Of a stretch of 64,000 nt of DNA, positions 29,604 to 38,378 are shown piece by piece; position 1 is the first letter of the stretch; every line of letters starts with the position of its first letter. The position numbers and the translations under genes were made by a program. The stretch covers positions 310,001 to 374,000 of the forward strand of contig NZ_JBGGTQ010000005.1 in NCBI RefSeq assembly GCF_041320705.1, read 5' to 3'. This DNA comes from Kineococcus mangrovi. Its GTDB lineage: Bacteria > Actinomycetota > Actinomycetes > Actinomycetales > Kineococcaceae. The notes beneath the pieces were generated by a model that searched no databases, was not told where the DNA came from, and worked only from the letters and a program-made list of their open reading frames with translations.

Positions 29604-30574
29604 CCGGCAACGCCTCCACCGAGCGGCTCTCGCGGCTGCTGGCGATGGTCCCTTACCTGCTGACCCACCAGGGCATCCCGGTGGACGAGGCCGCCGAGCA
29701 CTTCGGCATCACGCAGGACGACCTCGTCCACGACCTCGAGCTGCTGTTCGTCTGCGGCACCCCCGGGCACCTGCCCGACGACCTCATCGACGCCCGTTGG
29801 GAGTCCGGGCACGTCTACCTGTCCAACGCCGACCCCATCGCCCGGCCCGCGCGCCTGGCCGTCGACGAGGCCGTCGCGCTGCTCGTGGGGCTGCGGACGC
29901 TGGCCGAGGTCCCCGGCCTGCACGACCGGGAGGCCCTCGAAGGCGCCATGGCCAAGCTGTCGGAGGCCACCGGGGAGGCGGGGGGAGCGGCCCGCAACGT
30001 CGCGGTCGACGTCAGCGACTCCTCCAGCGCCGCCGTCCTGGAGACCGCCCGGCTCGCCCTGCGCGAGCACCGCCGCCTGCACCTGTCCTACCTCGTGCCC
30101 AGCCGTGACGAGCGCACCGAGCGCGACGTCGACCCCATGCGGCTGGTCAGCGTGGAGGGCCGCTGGTACCTGGAGGCCTGGTGCCACCGCGCCGAGGGCG
30201 TGCGGCTGTTCCGCGTCGACCGCGTCGAGACCGCGCAGGTCCTGGACGTCGACGGGACCCCGCCGTCGCGGGCGCAGTCCCGGGACGTGGCAACCGACCT
30301 GTTCCGGCCCAGCCCCGACGACCTCGTCGTGACGGTCGACCTGGCCCCGCAGGCCGCCTGGGTCGTCGACTACTACCCCGTGGAGTCCGTGCAGGAGGCC
30401 CCCGAGGACGCCTGGGAGGAGGCCTCGCTGCGGGTGCGGGTGCGCACGGCCGACACCTCCTGGGTGCACCGGCTGCTGCTGCGGCTGGGGGCCGGGGCCC
30501 GCGTCGTCGACCCGCCGGAGCTGGCCGTGCAGGTCCGTGACGCAGCGTCGGCGGCCCTGGCCCGTTACGCCTGA
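29600..30574 (+). CDS. pafC: WYL-domain transcriptional regulator PafC
   Basis: A 324-residue partner of PafB. It has an N-terminal helix-turn-helix (TERLSRLLAMVPYLLTHQGI, EAAEHFGITQDDLVHDL), a WYL domain with EGRWYLEAWCHRAEGVRLFRVDR, and a WCX domain at the C terminus. GTG at 29600 overlaps the pafB stop by 4 nt, which fits production of an obligate heterodimer. The two proteins share domain order but little sequence. Confidence 0.95.
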   Translation: MTGNASTERLSRLLAMVPYLLTHQGIPVDEAAEHFGITQDDLVHDLELLFVCGTPGHLPDDLIDARWESGHVYLSNADPIARPARLAVDEAVALLVGLRTLAEVPGLHDREALEGAMAKLSEATGEAGGAARNVAVDVSDSSSAAVLETARLALREHRRLHLSYLVPSRDERTERDVDPMRLVSVEGRWYLEAWCHRAEGVRLFRVDRVETAQVLDVDGTPPSRAQSRDVATDLFRPSPDDLVVTVDLAPQAAWVVDYYPVESVQEAPEDAWEEASLRVRVRTADTSWVHRLLLRLGAGARVVDPPELAVQVRDAASAALARYA

Positions 30575-30738
30575 GGCGCTGCTCTCACCGGGTCGGCCCA
30601 GTGTGGAACACACGCCCGCGGGAGCTGTCAAGGTCGGCCCGAACTCGCTGTTCAAGGGATCACCGGAGCGTGCCGAAGCAGTGGGTGTCGGACGGCGGGG
30701 TCGCCGCCGGACCAACACACGGACGAGAGGTGCACGAC

Positions 30739-31077
30739 ATGACCACGATCAAGGCTTCCTGCCCCTGCTGCGGCGACGTCGAGCTCACGCCCAAGCAGGT
30801 CCGCCTCGTGGTCTGCTCGGCCAAGGAGCGCTCCTTCTACGCGTTCGGCTGCCCCAAGTGCAAGGACGAGGTCCGCAAGCCCGCCGGTGAGGACGTCGTC
30901 GCGCTGCTGGTCTCCGGCGGTGTCGCCGTCGAGCGCTGGACCATCCCGGCCGAGGCCATGGAGACCCACACCGGCTCCAGCATCGCCTGGGACGACGTCC
31001 TGGACTTCGCCCTCGTCCTCGACTCCTGCGACGACCTCGCCTCGCTGGCCGCCCGCGGTCTGCGCACGGTGCGCTGA
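30739..31077 (+). CDS. Small zinc-ribbon-like protein of unknown function
   Basis: A 112-residue protein with two CxxC pairs, CPCC near the N terminus and CPKC about 30 residues on, fitting one zinc ribbon. The body contains ELTPKQVRLVVCS, FGCPKCKDEVRKP and VALLVSGGVAVERW, then an acidic tail with WDDVLDF. Similar proteins are common in Actinobacteria and uncharacterised. The ATG at 30739 was chosen because GAGAGG precedes it and no family similarity exists upstream. The 164-bp gap before it holds no other gene. Confidence 0.85.
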   Translation: MTTIKASCPCCGDVELTPKQVRLVVCSAKERSFYAFGCPKCKDEVRKPAGEDVVALLVSGGVAVERWTIPAEAMETHTGSSIAWDDVLDFALVLDSCDDLASLAARGLRTVR

Positions 31078-31099
31078 GCCCGCCCCCACACCTCTCCTG

Positions 31100-31139
31100 G
31101 AGCCGCCCCGCGGACGCCTCGGCGTCGGCGGGGCGGCTC
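31100..31139 (+). terminator. Hairpin terminator before tatA
   Basis: An outer 12-bp stem (31100-31111 with 31128-31139) encloses a second 6-bp stem (31113-31118 with 31121-31126), making a nearly continuous hairpin. Confidence 0.75.
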
Positions 31140-31281
31140 GAGTGCTTCCCGGGAGTTCCCCGAGGATCCCCCGGCAGGACGCCGCCGGACCACCACCGGA
31201 GCGACTCGGAGCGCGTGCTTGTCCCACGTGCAGGCGTCGGCGACGTACGATGGCCGCGCAACGACCGACACTGGAGGACTG

Positions 31282-31584
31282 ATGTTCCGCAACCTCGTCG
31301 ACCACCCGTGGGTGCTCGTCATCCTCGTCGTCCTGATCATCGCGTTGTTCGGCAGCAAGCGCCTGCCCGACGCCGCGCGTGGCCTGGGCCGCTCGATGCG
31401 CATCTTCAAGTCCGAGGTCAAGGAGATGAAGAACGACGGCAAGGAGGAGACCAAGGCGTCCCCCTCCACCACCGCCACCGCTCCGACCCGCACCGAGGAC
31501 ACCGAGCCGACCGCGCTCGAGGCCAAGCTCGCCGCCGAGGACGCGGCGCAGAAGAACGCCGAGCAGCAGTCGCGCGCCTCCTGA
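31282..31584 (+). CDS. tatA: Twin-arginine translocase subunit TatA
   Basis: A 100-residue protein with one N-terminal membrane helix ([15 protein letters not shown]), the [21 protein letters not shown] hinge and amphipathic helix, and a Thr/Glu/Ala-rich soluble tail. It polymerises to form the Tat translocation pore for folded proteins. The ATG has a CTGGAGGA Shine-Dalgarno sequence, and TACGAT at 31246-31251 is a plausible -10 box. tatC starts 28 nt downstream. No tatB is seen in the window. Confidence 0.96.
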   Translation: MFRNLVDHPWVLVILVVLIIALFGSKRLPDAARGLGRSMRIFKSEVKEMKNDGKEETKASPSTTATAPTRTEDTEPTALEAKLAAEDAAQKNAEQQSRAS

Positions 31585-31612
31585 CCCGCCGCACCGAGCA
31601 CCCGCCGCTGAC

Positions 31613-32482
31613 ATGGCCGTGACCACCGTCCGCCGACGCCGCACGCCCCGGGACCCCGAGGGGCGCATGCCCCTCATGGACCACCTCAGGGAGCTGCGCA
31701 ACCGCGCGGTCAAGGCGGGGATCTTCCTGGTCCTCGGCAGCATCCTCGGCTGGTTCCTGTGGCGCGGGTGGGGCGAGGCGTTCTGGCGGGTCCCGTCCTT
31801 CTCGGGGGGGATCTTCGGTCTGCTGCAGGACCCGATCCTCACCGAGGCGGCACGGCGCAACACGCTCGTCTCGATCAACTTCGGGCAGGTCGGCTCCGCC
31901 TTCGACTTCGCCATCAAGGGTGCGATCTGGGTCGGGGTCCTCATCTCGAGCCCCTTCTGGTTGTGGCAGTTCTGGGCGTTCATCACCCCCGGGCTGACCC
32001 GCAAGGAGAAGCGCTACGCCGTCGGCTTCATCGCCGCCGCGGTGCCGCTGTTCCTCGCCGGCGCGGCGATCGCCTACTCCGTCCTGCCCAACGCCATGGC
32101 CTTCCTCATCGGCTTCACCCCCGAGGACGGCTCGAACGTCATCGACGCGCAGATCTACCTCAGCTTCTGCATGCGCATCATCCTGGCCTTCGGGCTCGGG
32201 TTCCTGCTGCCCGTCGTCCTCGTGGGCCTGAACTTCGCCCACCTGGTCTCCGGCCGGACGATCGTCAAGCAGTGGCGCATCAGCGTCTTCCTCAGCTTCC
32301 TGTTCTCCGCGCTCGTGACGCCGACGTCCGACATCACGACGATGCTGCTGCTGGCGCTGCCGCTGCTCGTCCTGTTCGGCATCGCGATGGTCATCTGCGT
32401 GCTGAACGACCGGCGCCGCAGCAAGAACTCCCCGGAGCCGGACTACGGGCACCTGTCCGACGACGAAGCCAGCACCATCTGA
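31613..32482 (+). CDS. tatC: Twin-arginine translocase subunit TatC
   Basis: A 289-residue receptor with six membrane helices. MPLMDHLRELRNR near residue 20 is the conserved N-terminal motif whose Glu contacts the twin-arginine signal. FWLWQFWAFITPGLTRKEKR is the characteristic first periplasmic-loop and helix segment, and the later FALVTPTSD-like turn (SALVTPTSDITT) is also conserved. The C-terminal tail is short and charged. It follows tatA in the canonical order; the lipid kinase gene starts 5 nt after its stop. Confidence 0.96.
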   Translation: MAVTTVRRRRTPRDPEGRMPLMDHLRELRNRAVKAGIFLVLGSILGWFLWRGWGEAFWRVPSFSGGIFGLLQDPILTEAARRNTLVSINFGQVGSAFDFAIKGAIWVGVLISSPFWLWQFWAFITPGLTRKEKRYAVGFIAAAVPLFLAGAAIAYSVLPNAMAFLIGFTPEDGSNVIDAQIYLSFCMRIILAFGLGFLLPVVLVGLNFAHLVSGRTIVKQWRISVFLSFLFSALVTPTSDITTMLLLALPLLVLFGIAMVICVLNDRRRSKNSPEPDYGHLSDDEASTI

Positions 32483-32487
32483 CGCAG

Positions 32488-33411
32488 GTGAGCTCCAGGG
32501 GGCGGGTCGGCCTCCTCGTGAACCCGACGGCGGGTCGCGGGGACGGCCGCGCCGCGGGCACCCGGGTGCTGCAGACCCTGCGCTGCCTCGGTCACGACGT
32601 GACCGACCTGTCCGGCCCGGACCTGGCGCAGGTCTCCCGCACGGCCCGCGAGCGCACGGGCGAGTTCGAGGCCCTCGTCGTCGTCGGCGGCGACGGCCTC
32701 GTGCACGCCGGGGTCGAGGCCGTCGCCGGCACCGGCACCCCGCTGGGCATCGTCCCGGCCGGGACGGGCAACGACATCGCCCGTGGTCTGGACCTCGCCC
32801 TGGGGAACCCGGTGGCCGCCGCGGAGTCCGTCGCCCGGGCCCTGCACGCCGGCAGCCACCGCCGCGTCGACGCCGTCCGCGTCGAGCACGCCGGTGGTGC
32901 GGGCTGGTTCGCCAGCATCCTCTCCTCCGGCGTGGACGCCCTCATCAACGATCGCGCCAACGCGTGGCGCTGGCCCAGGGGCCCGGCCCGCTACACGCTC
33001 GCCGCGCTGCGGGAGCTGGTGGTGGTGCGGGCGGTGCCCGTGCGCCTGACCCTCGACGGCGTCGCCCACGACCTCGACAGCCTCCTCGTCGCGGTCGCCA
33101 ACACCCGCTGCTACGGCGGCGGCATCCTCATGGCCCCCGAGGCCGACCCCGCCGACGGCCTGCTCGACGTGGTCGTCGTGGACCGCCTCAGCCCGGTGGC
33201 GGCGTTGCAGCTGTTCCCGCGCGCCCGGCGCGGCCGGCACGTCGGGCTGCCCGAGGTCAGGGTCCACCGGGCCCGGCGCGTGGTGCTCGAACCCCTGGGC
33301 GACGGGGGGCGGGAAGGGCGCAGACCCCGGCCCCACGCCGACGGTGAACCCCTCGGCGGGACGCCCGTGACCTGCGAGGTCGTGCCGGGGGCCCTGACCG
33401 TCCTGGCGTGA
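32488..33411 (+). CDS. Diacylglycerol kinase-like lipid kinase
   Basis: A 307-residue member of the DAGK catalytic family (YegS/DgkB-like). Motifs are LLVNPTAGRG, the nucleotide loop VVVGGDGLVHAG and GIVPAGTGNDIARGL, followed by the C-terminal beta domain with YGGGILMAPEADPADGLLDVV. It probably phosphorylates a diacylglycerol or related lipid at the membrane. GTG at 32488 is 5 nt from the tatC stop. This same tatA-tatC-kinase-helY order is seen in other actinobacteria. Confidence 0.9.
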   Translation: MSSRGRVGLLVNPTAGRGDGRAAGTRVLQTLRCLGHDVTDLSGPDLAQVSRTARERTGEFEALVVVGGDGLVHAGVEAVAGTGTPLGIVPAGTGNDIARGLDLALGNPVAAAESVARALHAGSHRRVDAVRVEHAGGAGWFASILSSGVDALINDRANAWRWPRGPARYTLAALRELVVVRAVPVRLTLDGVAHDLDSLLVAVANTRCYGGGILMAPEADPADGLLDVVVVDRLSPVAALQLFPRARRGRHVGLPEVRVHRARRVVLEPLGDGGREGRRPRPHADGEPLGGTPVTCEVVPGALTVLA

Positions 33412-33432
33412 GCGGGCCCGGGGACCACGATG

Positions 33433-33438
33433 TACTGT
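33433..33438 (+). promoter_or_regulatory. -10 box TACTGT of helY
   Basis: TACTGT lies 7 nt before the helY ATG. Confidence 0.45.
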
Positions 33439-33445
33439 CGCGACC

Positions 33446-36262
33446 ATGGCAAGCCCCGCGGAACGCTACGCGGCAGCGCGCCGCCGCACCGAGGAGTCCC
33501 GCACCGAGCTCGCGCAGTTCGCCGGCACCCTCGGGTTCGACCTCGACGGTTTCCAGCTGCAGGCGTGCCAGGCCCTGGAGTCCGGTCGCGGTGTCCTCGT
33601 CGCCGCCCCCACCGGTGCCGGCAAGACGGTGGTGGGCGAGTTCGCCGCCCACCTGGCCCTGCGCACCGGCCGCAAGGCGTTCTACACCACGCCCATCAAG
33701 GCGCTGTCGAACCAGAAGTACGCCGAGCTCGTCGCCCGGCACGGCTCCGGTGCCGTCGGTCTGCTCACCGGGGACAACTCGGTCAACGGTGAGGCGCCCG
33801 TCGTCGTCATGACGACCGAGGTGCTGCGCAACATGCTGTACGCCGGGTCCTCCCTGCTCGACGGCCTCGGCTACGTCGTCATGGACGAGGTGCACTACCT
33901 CGCCGACCGCTCCCGCGGGGCGGTCTGGGAGGAGGTGATCATCCACCTGCCCTCCGACGTCGTCGTCGCCTCGTTGTCGGCGACCGTCAGCAACGCCGAG
34001 GAGTTCGGGGCGTGGCTGGACACCGTCCGCGGGGACACCGAGGTGGTGGTCTCCGAGCACCGTCCCGTCCCGCTGTGGCAGCACCTGCTCGTCGGGAACC
34101 GCCTGTACGACCTGTTCACCGACCCCGACGGCGACCCGCTGGAGGGCGATGAGGGGTCCCTCGTGCCCGGCGCGATCGTCAACCCCGAGCTCGTCGCGAT
34201 GTCCCGCCAGCAGGTCCGCACCGACCGGCTCGCCTCGCACCCCGGGCGTGGCCGGCGGCGCGGGCAGGCCCGGCCCGCCCCCCGCGGCGGTGGTGGTGGT
34301 GGGCACGTCGGTGGGGGCCGGCGCCCGGCCTCGCGGGCGCAGGTGCTCGACACCCTCGACCAGGCGGGGCTGCTGCCGGCCATCACGTTCATCTTCAGCC
34401 GCGCCGGCTGCGACGCGGCCGTGGAGCAGTGCGTGGCGTGGGGGCTGCGGCTCACCACGCCGGAGGAGGGCAAGGAGATCCGCGCCGTCGCCGAGGAGCG
34501 CTGCGCGGAGATCCCCAGCTCCGACCTGGCCGTCCTGGGCTACTGGGGCTGGCTGGAGGGGCTGGAACGCGGCCTGGCCGCCCACCACGCCGGGATGCTG
34601 CCGGTGTTCAAGGAGACCGTCGAGCACCTGTTCGCCCGCGGCCTGGTCAAGGCCGTGTTCGCCACCGAGACCCTCGCCCTGGGCGTGAACATGCCGGCGC
34701 GCTCGGTGGTGCTGGAGAAGCTCGTGAAGTGGAACGGGCAGACCCACGTCGACGTGACGCCGGGGGAGTACACCCAGCTCACCGGCCGCGCGGGCCGGCG
34801 CGGAATCGACGTGGAGGGCCACGCCGTCGTCGTCTGGTCCGGCAGCACCGACCCCGAGGCGGTCGCCGGGCTCGCCTCGCGGCGCACGTGGCCGCTGCGC
34901 TCCAGCTTCCGCCCGACGTACAACATGGCCGTCAACCTCGTCGAGCAGGTCGGGCGCGACCGGGCCCGCGACATCCTGGAGACGTCGTTCGCGCAGTTCC
35001 AGGCCGACCGCGCCGTCGTCGGGCAGGCCCAGCAGATCAAGAACCAGACCGAGGCCCTCGCCGGGTACGCCGAGGCGATGACGTGCCACCTGGGGGACTT
35101 CGGGGAGTACTTCGCGCTGCGGCAGGCCGTCGGGGACCGGGAGAAGGACCTGTCCCGCGCCGGGGCGGCCGCCCGGCGCGCCGAGGCCCGCGCCACGGTC
35201 GAGAACCTGTCCCGCGGGGACGTGGTCCGGCTGCCGGGGGGCCGCCGGTCCAGCTTCGGCGTCGTGCTGGACCTGGTGCCGGGCAGGGGTTTCGACGGCC
35301 CCTCGCCCCGGATCCTGTCCCAGGACCGGCAGGTGCGGACCATCGACGTCCACGACTTCTCCGGCGCCGTCGACCCGGTCGCCCGGGTCCGCGTCCCGAA
35401 GGGCTTCAACTGGCGGTCCCCGCAGGAGCGGCGCGACCTCGCCTCCTCGCTGCGCAACGCCCTCGCCGAGACCGGCGGGGGTGACCCGCCGCCGCGGCGC
35501 CGGCAGGGCTCGGGCGCGCAGGAGGACGCCGAGCTGGCCCGGCTGCGCGAGGCCGTGCGCGCCCACCCCTGCCACGGTTGCGCGCAGCGGGAGGAGCACG
35601 CCCGCTGGGCCGTGCGCGAGGAGAAGCTGCGCCGGGACACCCAGGGGTTGCAGCGCAAGATCGAGGGCCGCACCGGCACCATCGCCCGGACCTTCGACCG
35701 GGTGTGCGACCTGCTGGCCGAGCTGGGGTACCTCACCGCCGACGGCGGTGCCGTCACCGACGCCGGGCGCACCCTGCGCCGGATCAACGCCGAGACGGAC
35801 CTGCTCGTGGCGCAGTGCCTGCGCCAGGGCGCCTGGTCGGGGCTGCCACCGGCCGACCTGGCCGCGGCGGTGTCCACCCTCGTGCACGAGTCCCGCCGCG
35901 ACGAGGGCGGCCGGCCCGACCGGATCCCGCGCCGCACCGAGAACGCGATCGCCGCGACGCACCGGTTGTGGAGCGACCTCACCGACCGCGAGGACCACCA
36001 CAAGGTGCCGATGACGCGGGAACCGGACCCGGGACTGGCGTGGGCGGTGCACCGGTGGGCCAGCGGGCACCGCCTGGACGCCGTGCTGCGCGAGGCCGAC
36101 CTCGCCGCGGGCGACTTCGTCCGCCGCTGCAAGCAGCTGGTGGACCTGCTCGACCAGATCGGTGCCGCCTCGCTCGACCCGGGTCTGCGGTCCGCGGCGC
36201 GCGAGGCCGTCGACGCCGTCCGCCGCGGTGTCGTCGCCCACACCTCCCTCACCGAGACCTGA
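33446..36262 (+). CDS. helY: Ski2/Mtr4-like DEAD/H-box helicase HelY
   Basis: A 938-residue superfamily 2 helicase. Motif I APTGAGKT, motif II MDEVHYL (DEVH), motif III LSATVSN and motif VI QLTGRAGRRGID are all present. The insert between the RecA domains (about residues 260-300) is Arg/Gly-rich. The C-terminal DSHCT-type helical domain ends near SLDPGLRSAAREAVDA, and an HPCHGC-type Cys/His segment lies around residue 710. Relatives remodel RNA for decay, and HelY is the conserved actinobacterial version beside tatC. Confidence 0.95.
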   Translation: MASPAERYAAARRRTEESRTELAQFAGTLGFDLDGFQLQACQALESGRGVLVAAPTGAGKTVVGEFAAHLALRTGRKAFYTTPIKALSNQKYAELVARHGSGAVGLLTGDNSVNGEAPVVVMTTEVLRNMLYAGSSLLDGLGYVVMDEVHYLADRSRGAVWEEVIIHLPSDVVVASLSATVSNAEEFGAWLDTVRGDTEVVVSEHRPVPLWQHLLVGNRLYDLFTDPDGDPLEGDEGSLVPGAIVNPELVAMSRQQVRTDRLASHPGRGRRRGQARPAPRGGGGGGHVGGGRRPASRAQVLDTLDQAGLLPAITFIFSRAGCDAAVEQCVAWGLRLTTPEEGKEIRAVAEERCAEIPSSDLAVLGYWGWLEGLERGLAAHHAGMLPVFKETVEHLFARGLVKAVFATETLALGVNMPARSVVLEKLVKWNGQTHVDVTPGEYTQLTGRAGRRGIDVEGHAVVVWSGSTDPEAVAGLASRRTWPLRSSFRPTYNMAVNLVEQVGRDRARDILETSFAQFQADRAVVGQAQQIKNQTEALAGYAEAMTCHLGDFGEYFALRQAVGDREKDLSRAGAAARRAEARATVENLSRGDVVRLPGGRRSSFGVVLDLVPGRGFDGPSPRILSQDRQVRTIDVHDFSGAVDPVARVRVPKGFNWRSPQERRDLASSLRNALAETGGGDPPPRRRQGSGAQEDAELARLREAVRAHPCHGCAQREEHARWAVREEKLRRDTQGLQRKIEGRTGTIARTFDRVCDLLAELGYLTADGGAVTDAGRTLRRINAETDLLVAQCLRQGAWSGLPPADLAAAVSTLVHESRRDEGGRPDRIPRRTENAIAATHRLWSDLTDREDHHKVPMTREPDPGLAWAVHRWASGHRLDAVLREADLAAGDFVRRCKQLVDLLDQIGAASLDPGLRSAAREAVDAVRRGVVAHTSLTET

Positions 36263-36278
36263 GCGCGGCGCGGGTTCT

Positions 36279-36329
36279 GCCTCGTTGCCTCCCCGCGGCC
36301 GGTCATCGGCCGCGGGGAGGCAACGAGGC
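36279..36329. terminator. Very strong bidirectional terminator
   Basis: A 23-bp perfect stem (36279-36301 with 36307-36329) and 5-nt loop lie between the convergent helY and exonuclease genes. Confidence 0.9.
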
Positions 36330-36341
36330 CACTGCGCGCGG

Positions 36342-37274
36342 TCAGCCTCGAGCGAACGCGGCCAGGACGCGGTCGACGCTGGAGCGCAGGCCCCAGCGCT
36401 GCGCGAGCGCCTCCAGCCGTCCGGCGTCGGCGGGTGCGGTGGGCAGCGCGTCCTCGACCTCACCCAGCGGCACGTCCCGCACCGTCTGCACGACGACGGG
36501 CGCGGCGGCGAGGTAGTCCCGCGCGGCGAGCAGCTTGGCGCGCTGACCCGCCGGCAGCTGCGCACCGGGGTCGTCGGCGGCGGCGAGCAGGCCCGCGAGG
36601 TCGCCGTACCGGCTGACGAGCGCGGCCGCGGTCTTCTCCCCGATCCCGGCCACCCCGGGCAGCCCGTCGGAGGGGTCCCCGCGCAGGACGGCCGCGTCGG
36701 CGTAGGCCGGCCCGGTGCCGACGCCGTACCTGCCCCGCAGCCACGCCTGCGTGACGACCTCGGCCTTGCGGACGCCCTTGCCGCAGTAGAGGACGCGCAC
36801 ACCGGCGGCGTCGTCGACGAGCTGGAACAGGTCCCGGTCACCGGTGACGACGTCGACGGGGTCACCGCTCGTCGCGGTGCAGCGGGTGGCGAGCGTGGCC
36901 ATGACGTCGTCGGCCTCGTAGCCGGCGGCGCCCACCCGCGCGATCCCCAGCGCGGCGAGCACACCCGCGATGACGTCGACCTGGGGCAGCAGCAGGTCCG
37001 GGGCGTCCTCGGTGCCGTCGGCGCCGACGCGGTGGGCCTTGTACGAGGGCAGCGCGTCGACGCGGAAGGCCGGGCGCCAGTCCTCGTCCCAGCACGCCAC
37101 CAGCCGGGTCGGGCCCCACGTGCCCACGAGGTGGGCCAGGGAGTCGAGGAACCCGCGCACCGCGTTGACCGGGGTGCCGTCCGGGGCCGTCACCGAGTCC
37201 GGCACACCGTGGAACGCGCGGAAGTACAAGGACGCGGAATCGAGCAGCATCAGCCGACCGGCGGGGTGGGACAC
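36342..37274 (-). CDS. 5'-3' exonuclease (PolA N-terminal-like FEN nuclease)
   Basis: A 310-residue stand-alone flap nuclease resembling the exonuclease domain of DNA polymerase I. Metal-binding acids are seen in MLLDSASLYFRAFHG, ACWDEDWRPAFR, YEADDVMATLA and VTGDRDLFQLV. The helix-3-turn-helix DNA-binding motif is GVAGIGEKTAAALVSRYG. It should process Okazaki fragments or repair flaps. GTG at 37274 is preceded by GGGAG about 11 nt upstream; ATG at residue 9 is an alternative. The equivalent gene in M. tuberculosis (Rv2090) also lies near helY. Confidence 0.93.
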   Translation of the reverse strand: MSHPAGRLMLLDSASLYFRAFHGVPDSVTAPDGTPVNAVRGFLDSLAHLVGTWGPTRLVACWDEDWRPAFRVDALPSYKAHRVGADGTEDAPDLLLPQVDVIAGVLAALGIARVGAAGYEADDVMATLATRCTATSGDPVDVVTGDRDLFQLVDDAAGVRVLYCGKGVRKAEVVTQAWLRGRYGVGTGPAYADAAVLRGDPSDGLPGVAGIGEKTAAALVSRYGDLAGLLAAADDPGAQLPAGQRAKLLAARDYLAAAPVVVQTVRDVPLGEVEDALPTAPADAGRLEALAQRWGLRSSVDRVLAAFARG

Positions 37275-37425
37275 GCGGGGCAGTCTCCCAGAGCCCTGCC
37301 TCCGGGGGCGGGGGTCATCCGGACGGAGCGGACGAAGGCACCGTACGGGTGACCCGGACAGGCGACCGGCCGCGCAGACTGTGACAGTAGTCCCGCACAT
37401 CAACGGCTCGACCAGGGGGAACACC

Positions 37426-38322
37426 ATGACCACGCACTCGACCACTCGCCCGACCTCGCGGCGCCGGCGCCGCATCGGGACGCTGGCGGCCGGCGGTGCG
37501 GTCGTCCTCGCGCTCGGCCTGGGGGCCTGCGGTGGCGGCGACGACTCCGCCTCCGGCACCCCGTCGCAGGGCACGGCGGCCTCCTCGCCCGCCACCCAGC
37601 TCACCGCGTTCGAGGCGGTCAAGGCCTCGGCGCGCAACTCCGAGGAAGCCGGGAGCGCGAAGTTCGCGCTGACGATGTCCGGCACCGGCGAGGCGGCCTC
37701 CGTCGGGGACGTCTCGGCCGAGGGGTCCTTCGACTCGGCCCAGGGCGCCGTCGAGATGACGATGACCCTGCCCGCGCAGGCCGGCGGGACCGAGCTGACC
37801 ATGCGCCTCGTCGACGGCACGGCGTACCTGTCCGGCGCCCCGCTGACGGCCGAGGGCCAGTGGGTGCAGGTGCCGCTGGACCAGATGGGCGCCGCCGGCG
37901 TGGACACCGCCGCGATGGACCCGACCCAGCAGCTCCAGCAGCTGCAGGCCGTGGCCGAGGACGTTCGGGAGCTGCCGGCGCAGGACGTCCGCGGCGTCCA
38001 GGCCAAGGGGTACTCCGGCACCATCGACGCCGCGAAGGCGATCGAGCAGCTGCCCGCCGAGCAGCAGACGCAGGAGGCGAAGGAAGCCGCCGCGCAGGTG
38101 GGCTCCATCCCCTTCACCCTCTACGTCGACGACCAGGACCGCCCGGTCCGCATGACCGAGGAGGTCACCGTCGAGGGCTCCACGCTGAACGTCCAGATGG
38201 ACTTCTTCGACTGGGGCTCGACGGTCGACGTGGCGGCTCCGGACCCGGCCACCGTCACGGAGATGCCCGGGGCGGGTGCGATGACCGGGGGGACGACCGG
38301 CGAGGCGCCGGCCGCCGCCTGA
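37426..38322 (+). CDS. Putative lipoprotein, LppX/LprG-like
   Basis: A 298-residue protein with an Arg-rich N terminus, hydrophobic stretch and lipobox GLGAC, so Cys35 is the lipid site. The body has alternating beta strands such as ALTMSGTGEA, VEMTMTLP, MRLVDGTAYLSG and PFTLYVDDQDRPVRMTEEV. This matches the LolA-like half-barrel of mycobacterial LppX/LprG-type lipoproteins, which carry lipids across the envelope. An Ala/Gly/Thr-rich C-terminal tail follows. The ATG has AGGGGGA upstream. Confidence 0.85.
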   Translation: MTTHSTTRPTSRRRRRIGTLAAGGAVVLALGLGACGGGDDSASGTPSQGTAASSPATQLTAFEAVKASARNSEEAGSAKFALTMSGTGEAASVGDVSAEGSFDSAQGAVEMTMTLPAQAGGTELTMRLVDGTAYLSGAPLTAEGQWVQVPLDQMGAAGVDTAAMDPTQQLQQLQAVAEDVRELPAQDVRGVQAKGYSGTIDAAKAIEQLPAEQQTQEAKEAAAQVGSIPFTLYVDDQDRPVRMTEEVTVEGSTLNVQMDFFDWGSTVDVAAPDPATVTEMPGAGAMTGGTTGEAPAAA

Positions 38323-38334
38323 GGCACCTGACCG

Positions 38335-38378
38335 ACGGTCCACGTCGGGCGGCTCCTACGCTGCCCGACGTGGACCGT
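38335..38378. promoter_or_regulatory. 16-bp inverted repeat spanning promoter and start codon of the amidohydrolase gene
   Basis: Perfect arms at 38335-38350 and 38363-38378 are separated by 12 nt. The loop contains the TACGCT -10 box (38357-38362), and the right arm contains the GTG start (38370). It could be an operator for a dimeric repressor, a terminator for the lipoprotein gene, or both. Confidence 0.6.

Noticed and set aside
30575-30738. A second ECF-type promoter (GGAAC near 30604) before the zinc-ribbon gene
   Set aside because: The downstream element at 18-nt spacing is not GTT, so the match is no better than chance.
33257-36964. A 1235-residue minus-strand frame opposite helY
   Set aside because: Same artefact: it has no recognisable domain and covers an intact helicase on the other strand.
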